In this document: in pieces, positions 56,640 through 64,000 of the stretch | How positions within the stretch are numbered: position 1 is the stretch's first letter | Layout: each line of letters begins with the position of its first letter | From: Mucilaginibacter sp. JRF | GTDB lineage: Bacteria > Bacteroidota > Bacteroidia > Sphingobacteriales > Sphingobacteriaceae | NCBI RefSeq assembly: GCF_015223065.1 | Contig: NZ_JADFBY010000001.1 | Coordinates: forward strand, 310,001 to 374,000 | Direction of reading: 5' to 3' | Length of the DNA stretch: 64,000 nt | Made by a program: the position numbers and the translations under genes | The notes under the pieces: generated by a model | What the model was told of the DNA's origin: nothing | What the model saw: the letters and a program-made list of their open reading frames with translations, nothing else | The model's database searches: none

Positions 56640-57266
56640 ATGCATAACCTACGGACAGGTGTGAAACTGATATGGTTGCCGGTAATAGCCGGTTTGCTTT
56701 GGGTAAGCGCCGCCGCTTTTGTGGCTGGCAGAGCCACAAAGCAAGGCAACGCTGTACCTGCAACCGATACCATCCCCTGGCCGGCAAGCTTTGGGTTAGG
56801 CAAGGCGGCAACCCCTGCCGAGATCAAGGCCTGGGATATTGATGTTAGTCCGGATGGGCGAGGCTTACCCGCGGGGCAGGGCACGGCGGCGGCAGGCAAA
56901 ATAGTATACCAAACCAAATGCGCGGCATGCCACGGTAAAACGGGTGAGGCCGAGGCCGGTGTAAAACTATTAGGGCCCGCTTTAGTGAGCGATAGCGTTT
57001 TTGTTGGCCGTAAAGGCAATACTATTGGCAATTACTGGCCTTACGCTTCAACGGTTTTTGATTATGTACGCCGGGCTATGCCTTACCATGCACCGCAATC
57101 ATTAACTAATAACGAGGTGTACGCGGTTACGGCCTACCTACTTAATGCCAATAAAATAATACCAGCTAACGCGGTAATGAATGCAGCAACATTGCCCCGG
57201 GTAGAGATGCCCGCCCGCAAGTATTATATAAATGACGACCGTAAAGGCGGCCCCGAAGTTAAATAG
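56640..57266 (+). CDS. SoxD-like monohaem cytochrome c
   Basis: A 208-residue exported or membrane-anchored cytochrome c (N-terminal helix IWLPVIAGLLWVSAAAF). The haem motif CAACH is at residues 94-98 and the likely axial Met at about 147 (VRRAMPYHAPQSLTNNEVYAVTAYLL), a stretch typical for the SoxD cytochrome subunit of sulfite/sulfur dehydrogenase. It directly precedes the SoxC-like gene, as an electron acceptor of the molybdenum enzyme. GTG at 56637 would start the frame one codon earlier; ATG is preferred. Confidence 0.85.
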   Translation: MHNLRTGVKLIWLPVIAGLLWVSAAAFVAGRATKQGNAVPATDTIPWPASFGLGKAATPAEIKAWDIDVSPDGRGLPAGQGTAAAGKIVYQTKCAACHGKTGEAEAGVKLLGPALVSDSVFVGRKGNTIGNYWPYASTVFDYVRRAMPYHAPQSLTNNEVYAVTAYLLNANKIIPANAVMNAATLPRVEMPARKYYINDDRKGGPEVK

Positions 57267-57279
57267 CTGTACATAATAA

Positions 57280-58539
57280 ATGGAGCAGAACCACGAAACC
57301 AATAACAGCAAACCCGCAAAGCTATCGCGCCGAAAAATATTGGGCGGTATGGCGGCGGCGGGCATACTGTATATTCAAACATCATTGGGCAAAACCTTAA
57401 AACCGGTGCTGCCCGCTAAATGGCGTAAGAGTGATACTTCCCCAAATGATCTGATAACTCCCGGACCTGGACCAAGCAAAGTAGGCGGGCGGTCGCCATA
57501 TGAGCGGCCGCAGCGTTTACCATCAGATATATCATCACGCACGCCCTTGCAGGATCTGTTAAGCCCCATAACACCATCCGATCTGCATTATGAACGCCAT
57601 CATGGCGGGGTGCCCAACATCGACCCTGAAAAATATGAGCTGCTGATACACGGCATGGTTGATAAGCCAATGAAATTCACGCTGCGCGACCTGAAACGCT
57701 TTCCGGCAGTGAGCAGGATATGTTTTCTGGAGTGTTCGGGTAATTTCCGTTCGGGTAAAGAGAACATGACCGCGCAGGAAGTTTGCGGCCTTACCAGCCA
57801 AAGCGAGTGGACGGGTGTAATGCTGTCAACGCTGTTTCGTGAGGTAGGTATAAAACCCAAGGCCGATTGGTTCTTAGCCGAGGGCGCCGATGCCGCTTAC
57901 CTTACCCGTAGTATACCCACCAGCAAAGCCTGGGATGATGCCATGATAGTTTACGGCCAAAACGGCGAGGCCATTCGCCCGGAGCAAGGTTATCCCGCAC
58001 GGTTGCTGTTACCGGGCTGGGAGGGGAACATGAACGTTAAATGGCTCAGGCGCATTGAATTGTCTGACCAACCTTTTATGACGCGTGAAGAAACCAGTAA
58101 ATACACCTATCCCGTAAAGGATAAAATTCGGCAGTTTAGTTTTGAGATGGATGCACGCTCTATCATCACTTCGCCATCATACCCGGCCAAGGTTGAACCG
58201 GGCTGGCACGAAATACGTGGCCTGGCATGGTCGGGCAGGGGCAAGGTAACCAAGGTTGAAGTTACTACCGATGCCGGCCGCACCTGGCAGGTGGCACAAT
58301 TGCAGGAGCCGGTGCTATCAAAGGCGCATACTTATTTCAGGCTGTTATGGTATTGGGATGGCAGCGAAACCGAAATAGCCAGTCGCGTTACCGACGAAAC
58401 CGGCTATACTCAACCCACCTTAAAACAGTTAGTTGATTACCGCGGTGCCGATATGGGTGGCTATCACTTAAACCCCATCACCTCATGGCAAATTAAACGC
58501 GATGGATCAGTACTGTTTAAACCCGAAAGCAGAAAATAG
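57280..58539 (+). CDS. SoxC-like molybdopterin sulfite dehydrogenase
   Basis: A 419-residue sulfite oxidase-family enzyme. A twin-arginine leader (KLSRRKILGGMAAAGILY) sends the folded protein to the periplasm. The molybdenum-ligand Cys is at about 152 in FLECSGNFRSGKEN; HYERHHGGVPNIDP is the SoxC-type substrate loop; the C-terminal dimer domain has VEVTTDAGRTW. The best fit is SoxC, the catalytic subunit that, with a SoxD cytochrome (the gene upstream, 13 bases away), oxidises bound sulfur or sulfite. The rest of the Sox system (SoxXA, YZ, B) is not in the window. Substrate here may be sulfite released from an imported organosulfur compound. Confidence 0.9.
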   Translation: MEQNHETNNSKPAKLSRRKILGGMAAAGILYIQTSLGKTLKPVLPAKWRKSDTSPNDLITPGPGPSKVGGRSPYERPQRLPSDISSRTPLQDLLSPITPSDLHYERHHGGVPNIDPEKYELLIHGMVDKPMKFTLRDLKRFPAVSRICFLECSGNFRSGKENMTAQEVCGLTSQSEWTGVMLSTLFREVGIKPKADWFLAEGADAAYLTRSIPTSKAWDDAMIVYGQNGEAIRPEQGYPARLLLPGWEGNMNVKWLRRIELSDQPFMTREETSKYTYPVKDKIRQFSFEMDARSIITSPSYPAKVEPGWHEIRGLAWSGRGKVTKVEVTTDAGRTWQVAQLQEPVLSKAHTYFRLLWYWDGSETEIASRVTDETGYTQPTLKQLVDYRGADMGGYHLNPITSWQIKRDGSVLFKPESRK

Positions 58540-58547
58540 AGCGTCGG

Positions 58548-59147
58548 CTATTTTAAAAGGCCATCAAAGTATTTGATAAAATCATCGCTCGCGTAGTCGG
58601 CAACACCCTCGTGGCGGTAAATTATGCGACCTTGCTTATCAATGATCAGGGTGGTGGGGATGGTGCCGCTCATCAGCTCTTTAGGTATATCGCTCTCCAT
58701 TACATACAACGGCGCGTCAATTTTATGCTTTCTAAGGAATGCCTCGGCTTTTGGCATGTCGTGGTCAACATCGGCCAAAATAAAAACGGCGTTAGGGTTG
58801 CTGCTGAATTTGGTGTAAAGTTCATTAACCGAAGGCATCTCGGCAATACAAGGCGGGCACCAGGTAGCCCAAAAGTTAATGTAGATAACCTTTCCTTTTA
58901 AGTTGTTAGTTTGAATTACATTACCCTTGTTATCCTTAAATATTAATTGCGGAGCGGGTTTCGGTTGCTCTATGGATGATACATCTGCCTTAAATAACTT
59001 CATGCTCAATAATCCTCTTATTAGCAAAGCTTTCGCATCAGCGCTAACAATAACGGCTACTACAGCCAGCATAAACAGGATGTTTAAAATACCCGAAAGC
59101 GTTAGCTGCTTTTTAATAAATAGTTGTATGCGCGAGGGTTGAGCCAT
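58548..59147 (-). CDS. TlpA-family thiol:disulfide protein
   Basis: A 199-residue membrane-anchored thioredoxin-like protein: helix at about 18-36, then a periplasmic TlpA domain with FWATWCPPCIAEMP active site and the cis-Pro loop SGTIPTTLIIDKQG. It would reduce disulfides in the periplasm, for example in cytochrome c maturation. It ends only nine bases from the end of the SoxC-like gene, in the opposite direction; proximity to the cytochrome/SoxC pair suggests a role in their maturation. Confidence 0.9.
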   Translation of the reverse strand: MAQPSRIQLFIKKQLTLSGILNILFMLAVVAVIVSADAKALLIRGLLSMKLFKADVSSIEQPKPAPQLIFKDNKGNVIQTNNLKGKVIYINFWATWCPPCIAEMPSVNELYTKFSSNPNAVFILADVDHDMPKAEAFLRKHKIDAPLYVMESDIPKELMSGTIPTTLIIDKQGRIIYRHEGVADYASDDFIKYFDGLLK

Positions 59148-59209
59148 AGTGCTAATATAATGGCTTATACCTTAATTGAAGCTTTTACACGCTAATTGCG
59201 ACAGAATGT

Positions 59210-59217
59210 TATTTTTG
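59210..59217 (+). promoter_or_regulatory. Candidate -7 promoter element
   Basis: TATTTTTG fits TAnnTTTG and lies 23 bases before the GH43 start codon. No TTG is found at the right distance upstream, so support is partial. Confidence 0.35.
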
Positions 59218-59240
59218 GGACAAACTATAACCAATTACCA

Positions 59241-60755
59241 ATGAACTATACTTACTTGAAAAGGGTGGTGCTGTTATTAGTACAGCTTAGCGTAACGGCT
59301 GTGTGCATGGCCCAGATACCGGCAGCCATTCCCGGCGATTATGCTGACCCCTCTGTGATGAAGGTAGGCGATACCTATTATTCTGTAGCAACATCATCCG
59401 AATGGGCACCGCATTATCCTATTTATCAATCTAAAAATTTAAAGGACTGGAAGCTTACCGGCTATGTGTTTGATCAAACTCCGGAGTGGATATCAGGCTC
59501 GTTTTGGGCGCCGGAGTATTATAAGATAAACGATACCTATTACATATACTACACCGCCCGCCGCAAATCCGACGGTATATCGTGCATCGGCGTGGCCACC
59601 TCAAAATATCCTGATCGTGGATTTAAGGATCAGGGTGTGGTAGTGAGTTATGGTAAGGAGGCCATTGATGCCTTTTTGTTTCGCGATAAAGGGCAGCTAT
59701 ACATCACCTTTAAGGCTTATGGTTTGGATGACAGGCCTATCGAAATACTGGGCAGTAAGCTATCTGCCGATGGCCTGAAGCTTGAGGGCGAACCATTTTC
59801 GATGCTGAAAGATACTCCCCGCATAGGGCTTGAAGGGCAGAGCATTTTAAAGATAGGCAAGTACTATTACCTGTTTTACTCGGCCGGTAATTGCTGTGGT
59901 ATTGATTGTAGTTATAATGTTAGGGTAGCCCGTTCAACCAAGTTTGAAGGGCCGTATGAGTTGTATGATAAAAACCCGGTGCTTTACGAAAATACCAACT
60001 GGAAATGTATGGGGCACGGCACCTTTGTAACCGATGCTGCCGGTAAATATTATTACCTGCACCATGCTTACAGTAAGGATAATACGGTATTTTCAGGTCG
60101 TGAAGGATTGATTGCGCAGGTAGAATGGAATAAGGCTACGGGCTGGCCGGTATTTAAAACTATGCCGGGAGTGCCTGCTGTTCAAAAATCATTAACAGAT
60201 AGTTTTACGGGCATGAGCCTTGCCAAATACTGGCAGTGGGATTTCAGGCACAGCGTACCGCGTTACCTGCAATTGAATGGTAAGCTACAATTAGGCGGCG
60301 CCACCACGCAGGATAATAAAACAGGTGTTGTATTGGCAATGCGCCCTTATGCGTCGGCTTTTGATGCATCGGTATCTGTGCTGAACCAAAACAATGAGTT
60401 GAAAGGTTTGGCCTATTATGGCGATGCCAATGCCGCGTTGGGCATAGGCGTAAAAGGCGACAGCGTAATATGCTGGACAGTGCGCGACGGTAAGTTTGAT
60501 AAGGCCGGCGGCCTGCAATTAGCCGCGGGCCGAAACATCGGCGTAAAGTTAAAGGTAGATGCCCAGCACAATTGTACCTTTTACTACCAGGTAGATAAAG
60601 GTGGTTGGTTGGCTGTGCCGTTAGCGCAAGGTGTAACCGCAAGCTACCTGCCGCAGTGGGACAGGAGCCCCCGCATTGGTTTGAATTACAACGGTTACGG
60701 TTCAACATCGGATCATGCCGAGTTTGATGATTTTAGTATAGTTTACGACAAATAG
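59241..60755 (+). CDS. GH43-family glycoside hydrolase
   Basis: A secreted 504-residue protein starting at ATG 59241 (signal peptide LLLVQLSVTAVCMAQ). The five-bladed propeller has the GH43 acids: Asp in YADPSVMKVGD (about 36), Asp in EAIDAFLFRD, Glu in IGLEGQSIL. A C-terminal beta-sandwich (from about 330) resembles the XynB-type accessory domain. Two adjacent Cys pairs (AGNCCGIDCS) lie near the active site. Likely alpha-arabinofuranosidase or beta-xylosidase; the GH51 gene downstream favours arabinan. An AraC gene lies between them on the other strand. Confidence 0.9.
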   Translation: MNYTYLKRVVLLLVQLSVTAVCMAQIPAAIPGDYADPSVMKVGDTYYSVATSSEWAPHYPIYQSKNLKDWKLTGYVFDQTPEWISGSFWAPEYYKINDTYYIYYTARRKSDGISCIGVATSKYPDRGFKDQGVVVSYGKEAIDAFLFRDKGQLYITFKAYGLDDRPIEILGSKLSADGLKLEGEPFSMLKDTPRIGLEGQSILKIGKYYYLFYSAGNCCGIDCSYNVRVARSTKFEGPYELYDKNPVLYENTNWKCMGHGTFVTDAAGKYYYLHHAYSKDNTVFSGREGLIAQVEWNKATGWPVFKTMPGVPAVQKSLTDSFTGMSLAKYWQWDFRHSVPRYLQLNGKLQLGGATTQDNKTGVVLAMRPYASAFDASVSVLNQNNELKGLAYYGDANAALGIGVKGDSVICWTVRDGKFDKAGGLQLAAGRNIGVKLKVDAQHNCTFYYQVDKGGWLAVPLAQGVTASYLPQWDRSPRIGLNYNGYGSTSDHAEFDDFSIVYDK

Positions 60756-60813
60756 CATTAGCCATGTAATCAGCCTCAAATCATTGATCTGTGGCTGATT
60801 ACATAATTGCTTA

Positions 60814-61662
60814 TCAAGCCGATCTTTTTCTGAACACCAATGGCGATGTGCCCGTAATGCTTTTGAACTGCCTGTTAAAGTACGATATGTTGTTGTAGCC
60901 ACTCTCGAAGCAAACCTGCGATATGGTTTTATCGTTCAGCCGCAGTAGCTGACAGGCATAGTTTACACGCAGTCCATTAATAAAATCGGATAGGGTTTTG
61001 CGGGTATGTGCCTTAAAATATCGGCAAAAAGCGGGTACTGATAAGTTGGCCATGGCTGCCATTTGCTGCACGGTTATTTCTTCCTTAAAATTATCGAGCA
61101 GGTAATGGTAAATGCGGTTCATGCGGGCGGTATCTTTTTTTATGCTTGATGATGTTTGCCGCTGCGAAGCCAGTACCTCAAAATCATCGGCTTGGGCTAA
61201 AGTGGCCAGCACGCTGATGAGCCCGGCAACGGCTTGTGCTTCATCATCGCAAACCAATGCCCTTATTTTATCATCAACATCATCCATTGTTTTTTGGCTG
61301 AACCTGATGCCATTAAGCGATGTTTGAAACAAGGATTTTATGGCATTGAACTGCGGCCTGTCAAAAAAGCCGGAACCTAAAAAGTCCTCATTAAATTGTA
61401 TCACAAATTGGTGTACCTCACGGTCGGCGGGCAGGTGTTTGTTGTAAAAGGTATGTGGCAGGTTCGGGCCAAACAGGCACAACTCGCGGGCATGAAAAAT
61501 ATCAATATGATCGCCTACATAACGGGTGCCGCTGCTCTTTAAAATATAGATCAACTCATACTCCGGATGGATATGCAACGGAAAATCATTGAACGAAAAA
61601 TGCTCCTCTTTGGCAACAAAAAGGCGGTCGTTTAATAGTATTTTCTCTTCAAATAGTTCCAT
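60814..61662 (-). CDS. AraC-family regulator
   Basis: A 282-residue regulator with a cupin-like N-terminus (FPLHIHPEYELIYILKSSGTRYVGDHIDIFH, LCLFGPNLPHTFYN) and C-terminal double HTH (ITVQQMAAMANLSVPAFCRYFKAHTRKTLSDFINGLR, ISQVCFESGYNNISYFNRQFKSITGTSP). It is divergent from the GH51 gene and follows GH43 convergently; it probably responds to arabinose or xylose-type sugars. Ligand not proven. Confidence 0.9.
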   Translation of the reverse strand: MELFEEKILLNDRLFVAKEEHFSFNDFPLHIHPEYELIYILKSSGTRYVGDHIDIFHARELCLFGPNLPHTFYNKHLPADREVHQFVIQFNEDFLGSGFFDRPQFNAIKSLFQTSLNGIRFSQKTMDDVDDKIRALVCDDEAQAVAGLISVLATLAQADDFEVLASQRQTSSSIKKDTARMNRIYHYLLDNFKEEITVQQMAAMANLSVPAFCRYFKAHTRKTLSDFINGLRVNYACQLLRLNDKTISQVCFESGYNNISYFNRQFKSITGTSPLVFRKRSA

Positions 61663-61769
61663 TCGGTCAATATGGTGTTAATATTGGACAATAACGTGTA
61701 GGTTTTTATCGGTACTGGCTATCATTTTTGTACACAGTTAACAATTATAAAAATATTTTAACACTATCT

Positions 61770-64000
61770 ATGCCTTTAAAAATATTTACTTTAAACCGTT
61801 TTACCTGTATTGCCGGTGCATTGCTGTTGCCCATGTTGGCGGTTGGGCAGCAAGCAAAAATTATGGTTGACGCATTAACGGTACTTAACCGTATTCCGGC
61901 GGGACTGTATGGTGCCTGTATTGAGGATGTTAACCACGAAATTTATGGCGGTTTATATGGTCAGCGTATTTACGGCGAAAGCTTTGAGGAGCCACCTGCC
62001 AGCCCGGTTATTACCGGCTTTACAACTTTAGGCGGTATATGGTCGGCAAAGGCGGGGCAGGTAAGCGTAAAAGCCGGACCGGGTTATAAATTGGTGTTGA
62101 ACAAAGCATTGCCTGCCGAATACAGCGCTCAAATATCCCTGAAATTTGGCCGGGAGCGTACCAATGCCGGTTTGCTGCTCAATGTAAACAACGCCCGCAC
62201 CGGTGCCGATAGTTTTGACGGCTACGAGGTAAGCGTTGATCCGCAAAGGCAAATGCTGGTTTTAGGTAAGCACGCCAATAACTGGACGCCATTAAAGGAA
62301 GTAAAGATTAACATAAATCCCAGCGATTGGATTAAGCTGAAAGTAGTAGCCAAAACAGGTGCATTCAATATATATGTGAACGATTTTACCGAACCAGTCG
62401 CGGTATTGGCTGATAGCAATTCACCATTAAAAGCGGGAAAGATAGCTTTGCGGACTTTTGGATCTGATGTTACATTCGGCCAATTCTCTATCACGCAGAA
62501 TGGCAAAATGGTTAGCGAGAAATTTAACTCCGCGCCATTGTTGCAGGTAAGTAGTGTTTGGGATGCCGTGAACACAACCCGCAACGGCACTTACCAATTA
62601 GATGTTGCCGATGCTTATAATGGTAAACAGGCGCAAGTGCTGGTGCACAATGGCGGCAATGGTATTATCGGTGTAGCCAACAAAGGGCTTAACAGGTGGG
62701 GGATAGGCTTGCGTAGCAATCTAAATTATCAAGGTAGCGTTTACTTAAAAGGTAGTGGTTTGCAAGGTAATGTAACTCTTAGTTTGCAGAGCGCAGACGG
62801 TAAAACTACTTACGCTACCACCCAGTTAAAAGGCATTACTGCTGATTGGAGTCGATATGAATTTAACCTTAAACCTGATCATACCGATGCTAAAGCCCGT
62901 TTTGTTATCTCCATAAACAACAAAGGCAAATTATGGATAGATCAGGCTACTTTAATTTGTGCCGATGAACAATTTAAGCCCCTGCCGCTGCGTGCTGATA
63001 TAGGCACAAAGATGCAGCAGCAGGGGCTTAACTTTTTACGCTATGGCGGTACTATGGTCAACGCAGCGGGTTATCGCTGGAGAAAGATGATAGGTCCGCG
63101 CGATAAGCGGCCACCTTATACGGGGCATTGGTACCCATACTCAACCAATGGTTTCGGTATTGAGGATTTCCTGCAATTTTGCGAGGCGGCAGGCTTTGAG
63201 GCCGCATTCGCCATCAATATTGAGGAAACACCACAGGATGCCGCCGATCTGGTGGAGTACCTGAAAGGCGATGCCAATACCGAATGGGGCAAGCGCCGTG
63301 CGCAAAACGGGCATCCGGCGCCATACAAGGTTAAATACTTTGAGATAGGCAATGAGGAAGTAATATTTAATGGCGATGTGGCATCGGAGTACGATCATTA
63401 CGTAGAGCGTTTTAACCTGCTTTATGATGCCATGCATGCTAAGGATGCAAGTATAAAGTTCATTCAATCGGCATGGTGGCGGCCGGAGTCGCCAAATATG
63501 GAGCGGGTGTTTAAGGGTGTTAACGGCAAGGCCGATTACTGGGATCTGCATACCGACGCCGATGCACCACGCTCAGGCTCAAAAGTAGATAGCACCCTTA
63601 CCCGCATGCAGCAACTATTTAAGCAGTGGGACCCGCAAACCAAAATGAAATGCGCTATTTTTGAGGAAAACGGCGGCAGGCACGATGTTGGCCGCGCGTT
63701 GGGGCATGCCACTACGCTGAACGCGGTGCGCCGTCATGGTGAGTTTGTGCTTACCTCGTGCCCGGCAAACGCGTTACAACCTTTCGGTCAAAATGATAAC
63801 GGGTGGGATCAGGGTCAGATATTTTTTACACCCTTACAGGTTTGGGGAATGCCGCCTTTTTATTCGCAGCAAATGGCATCGGCTAACCACCAACCTCTGC
63901 TTGTAAAGGCGGGTACCGATGGCGATATTGATGTTACCGCCACACGCAGCGAGGATGGCCGGCAATTGGTGATACATATTGTAAATCCTGCCGAAAAACC
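61770..64000 (+). CDS. GH51-like alpha-L-arabinofuranosidase (3' end outside the window)
   Basis: The frame from ATG 61770 stays open to the window end (about 743 residues so far). Signal peptide LLLPMLAVGQ; then the family's N-terminal part (GLYGACIEDVNHEIYGGLYGQRIYGESFEEP). An inserted sandwich domain of LamG/DUF1080 type (about 90-250, KLVLNKALPAEYSAQISLKFG, NAGLLLNVNNARTG) separates it from the barrel. The acid/base Glu is in YFEIGNEEVIFNGD and the nucleophile Glu in CAIFEENGGRH. It would release terminal arabinofuranose from arabinan or arabinoxylan in the periplasm. The C-terminal sandwich is just beginning at the window edge. Confidence 0.9.
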   Translation, partial: MPLKIFTLNRFTCIAGALLLPMLAVGQQAKIMVDALTVLNRIPAGLYGACIEDVNHEIYGGLYGQRIYGESFEEPPASPVITGFTTLGGIWSAKAGQVSVKAGPGYKLVLNKALPAEYSAQISLKFGRERTNAGLLLNVNNARTGADSFDGYEVSVDPQRQMLVLGKHANNWTPLKEVKININPSDWIKLKVVAKTGAFNIYVNDFTEPVAVLADSNSPLKAGKIALRTFGSDVTFGQFSITQNGKMVSEKFNSAPLLQVSSVWDAVNTTRNGTYQLDVADAYNGKQAQVLVHNGGNGIIGVANKGLNRWGIGLRSNLNYQGSVYLKGSGLQGNVTLSLQSADGKTTYATTQLKGITADWSRYEFNLKPDHTDAKARFVISINNKGKLWIDQATLICADEQFKPLPLRADIGTKMQQQGLNFLRYGGTMVNAAGYRWRKMIGPRDKRPPYTGHWYPYSTNGFGIEDFLQFCEAAGFEAAFAINIEETPQDAADLVEYLKGDANTEWGKRRAQNGHPAPYKVKYFEIGNEEVIFNGDVASEYDHYVERFNLLYDAMHAKDASIKFIQSAWWRPESPNMERVFKGVNGKADYWDLHTDADAPRSGSKVDSTLTRMQQLFKQWDPQTKMKCAIFEENGGRHDVGRALGHATTLNAVRRHGEFVLTSCPANALQPFGQNDNGWDQGQIFFTPLQVWGMPPFYSQQMASANHQPLLVKAGTDGDIDVTATRSEDGRQLVIHIVNPAEK

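Noticed and set aside
57280..58539. MsrP (YedY)-type methionine sulfoxide reductase
   Set aside because: The HHGGVP loop, adjacent SoxD-like cytochrome and absence of a MsrQ haem protein favour SoxC-like sulfite dehydrogenase.
1..64000. CRISPR array, tRNA, rRNA, insertion sequence or prophage
   Set aside because: No regular spaced repeats, cloverleaf, transposase, integrase or phage gene was recognised in reading both strands.

Overview
The window reads as chromosomal DNA from a Bacteroidota bacterium of the Sphingobacteriaceae type (Mucilaginibacter or a close relative is my best guess). The reasons are the SusC/SusD pair, several TonB-dependent receptors with carboxypeptidase-like N-terminal domains, hybrid sensor kinases with Reg_prop propellers, many secreted glycoside hydrolases, imelysin/DUF4856 lipoproteins, promoters of the Bacteroidota TTG-N19-TAnnTTTG kind, and a general lack of Shine-Dalgarno sequences. 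I see no tRNA, rRNA, CRISPR array, phage or insertion sequence.

Layout. 1-1970: end of an operon (MFS transporter, sugar isomerase/epimerase-like lyase, DUF1080 protein) that fits keto-glycoside breakdown, closed by a clear terminator. 1990-4537: HD hydrolase and a two-component system. 4667-10751: DUF4856 lipoprotein, imelysin, HTTM membrane protein and TonB receptor, a probable metal (iron) uptake operon; an 11-bp-period direct repeat between it and the response regulator gene suggests control by that system. 10813-16641: PAP2 phosphatase, a frameshifted outer-membrane receptor and a GH78-type rhamnosidase. 16659-20603: two oxidoreductases, each next to a paralogous AraC regulator. 20733-28458: two large hybrid kinases around a cupin gene. 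28505-30909: YdcF-like protein and NHL lipoprotein. 31118-36676: N-acetylglucosamine operon (GH20, a transporter fused to NagA, NagB, a CBM9-like protein), followed by an AraC regulator and an EmrE-type exporter. 39122-42962: small HTH protein, SulP transporter, threonine synthase.

Two regions deserve most attention. (a) 42974-48723 holds, around a divergent intergenic region, a 926-residue barrel protein with usher-like layout, a small secreted pilin-like protein, a two-domain periplasmic chaperone-like protein, and a protein with three tandem pilin-like domains whose last domain matches the small one. This looks like a chaperone-usher-like surface fibre system of a Bacteroidota type that I cannot assign to a described family. 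(b) 48810-58539 starts with a strong promoter and a 24-codon leader peptide ending in five consecutive cysteines, followed by possible alternative hairpins, SusC, SusD, two DoxX-like membrane proteins, a SoxD-like cytochrome c and a SoxC-like molybdenum sulfite dehydrogenase. The parts fit uptake and oxidation of a sulfur compound under cysteine-sensing attenuation. A TlpA thioredoxin lies convergently beside it.

The right end (59241-64000) is an arabinan/hemicellulose locus: GH43, AraC regulator and a GH51 arabinofuranosidase cut by the window edge.
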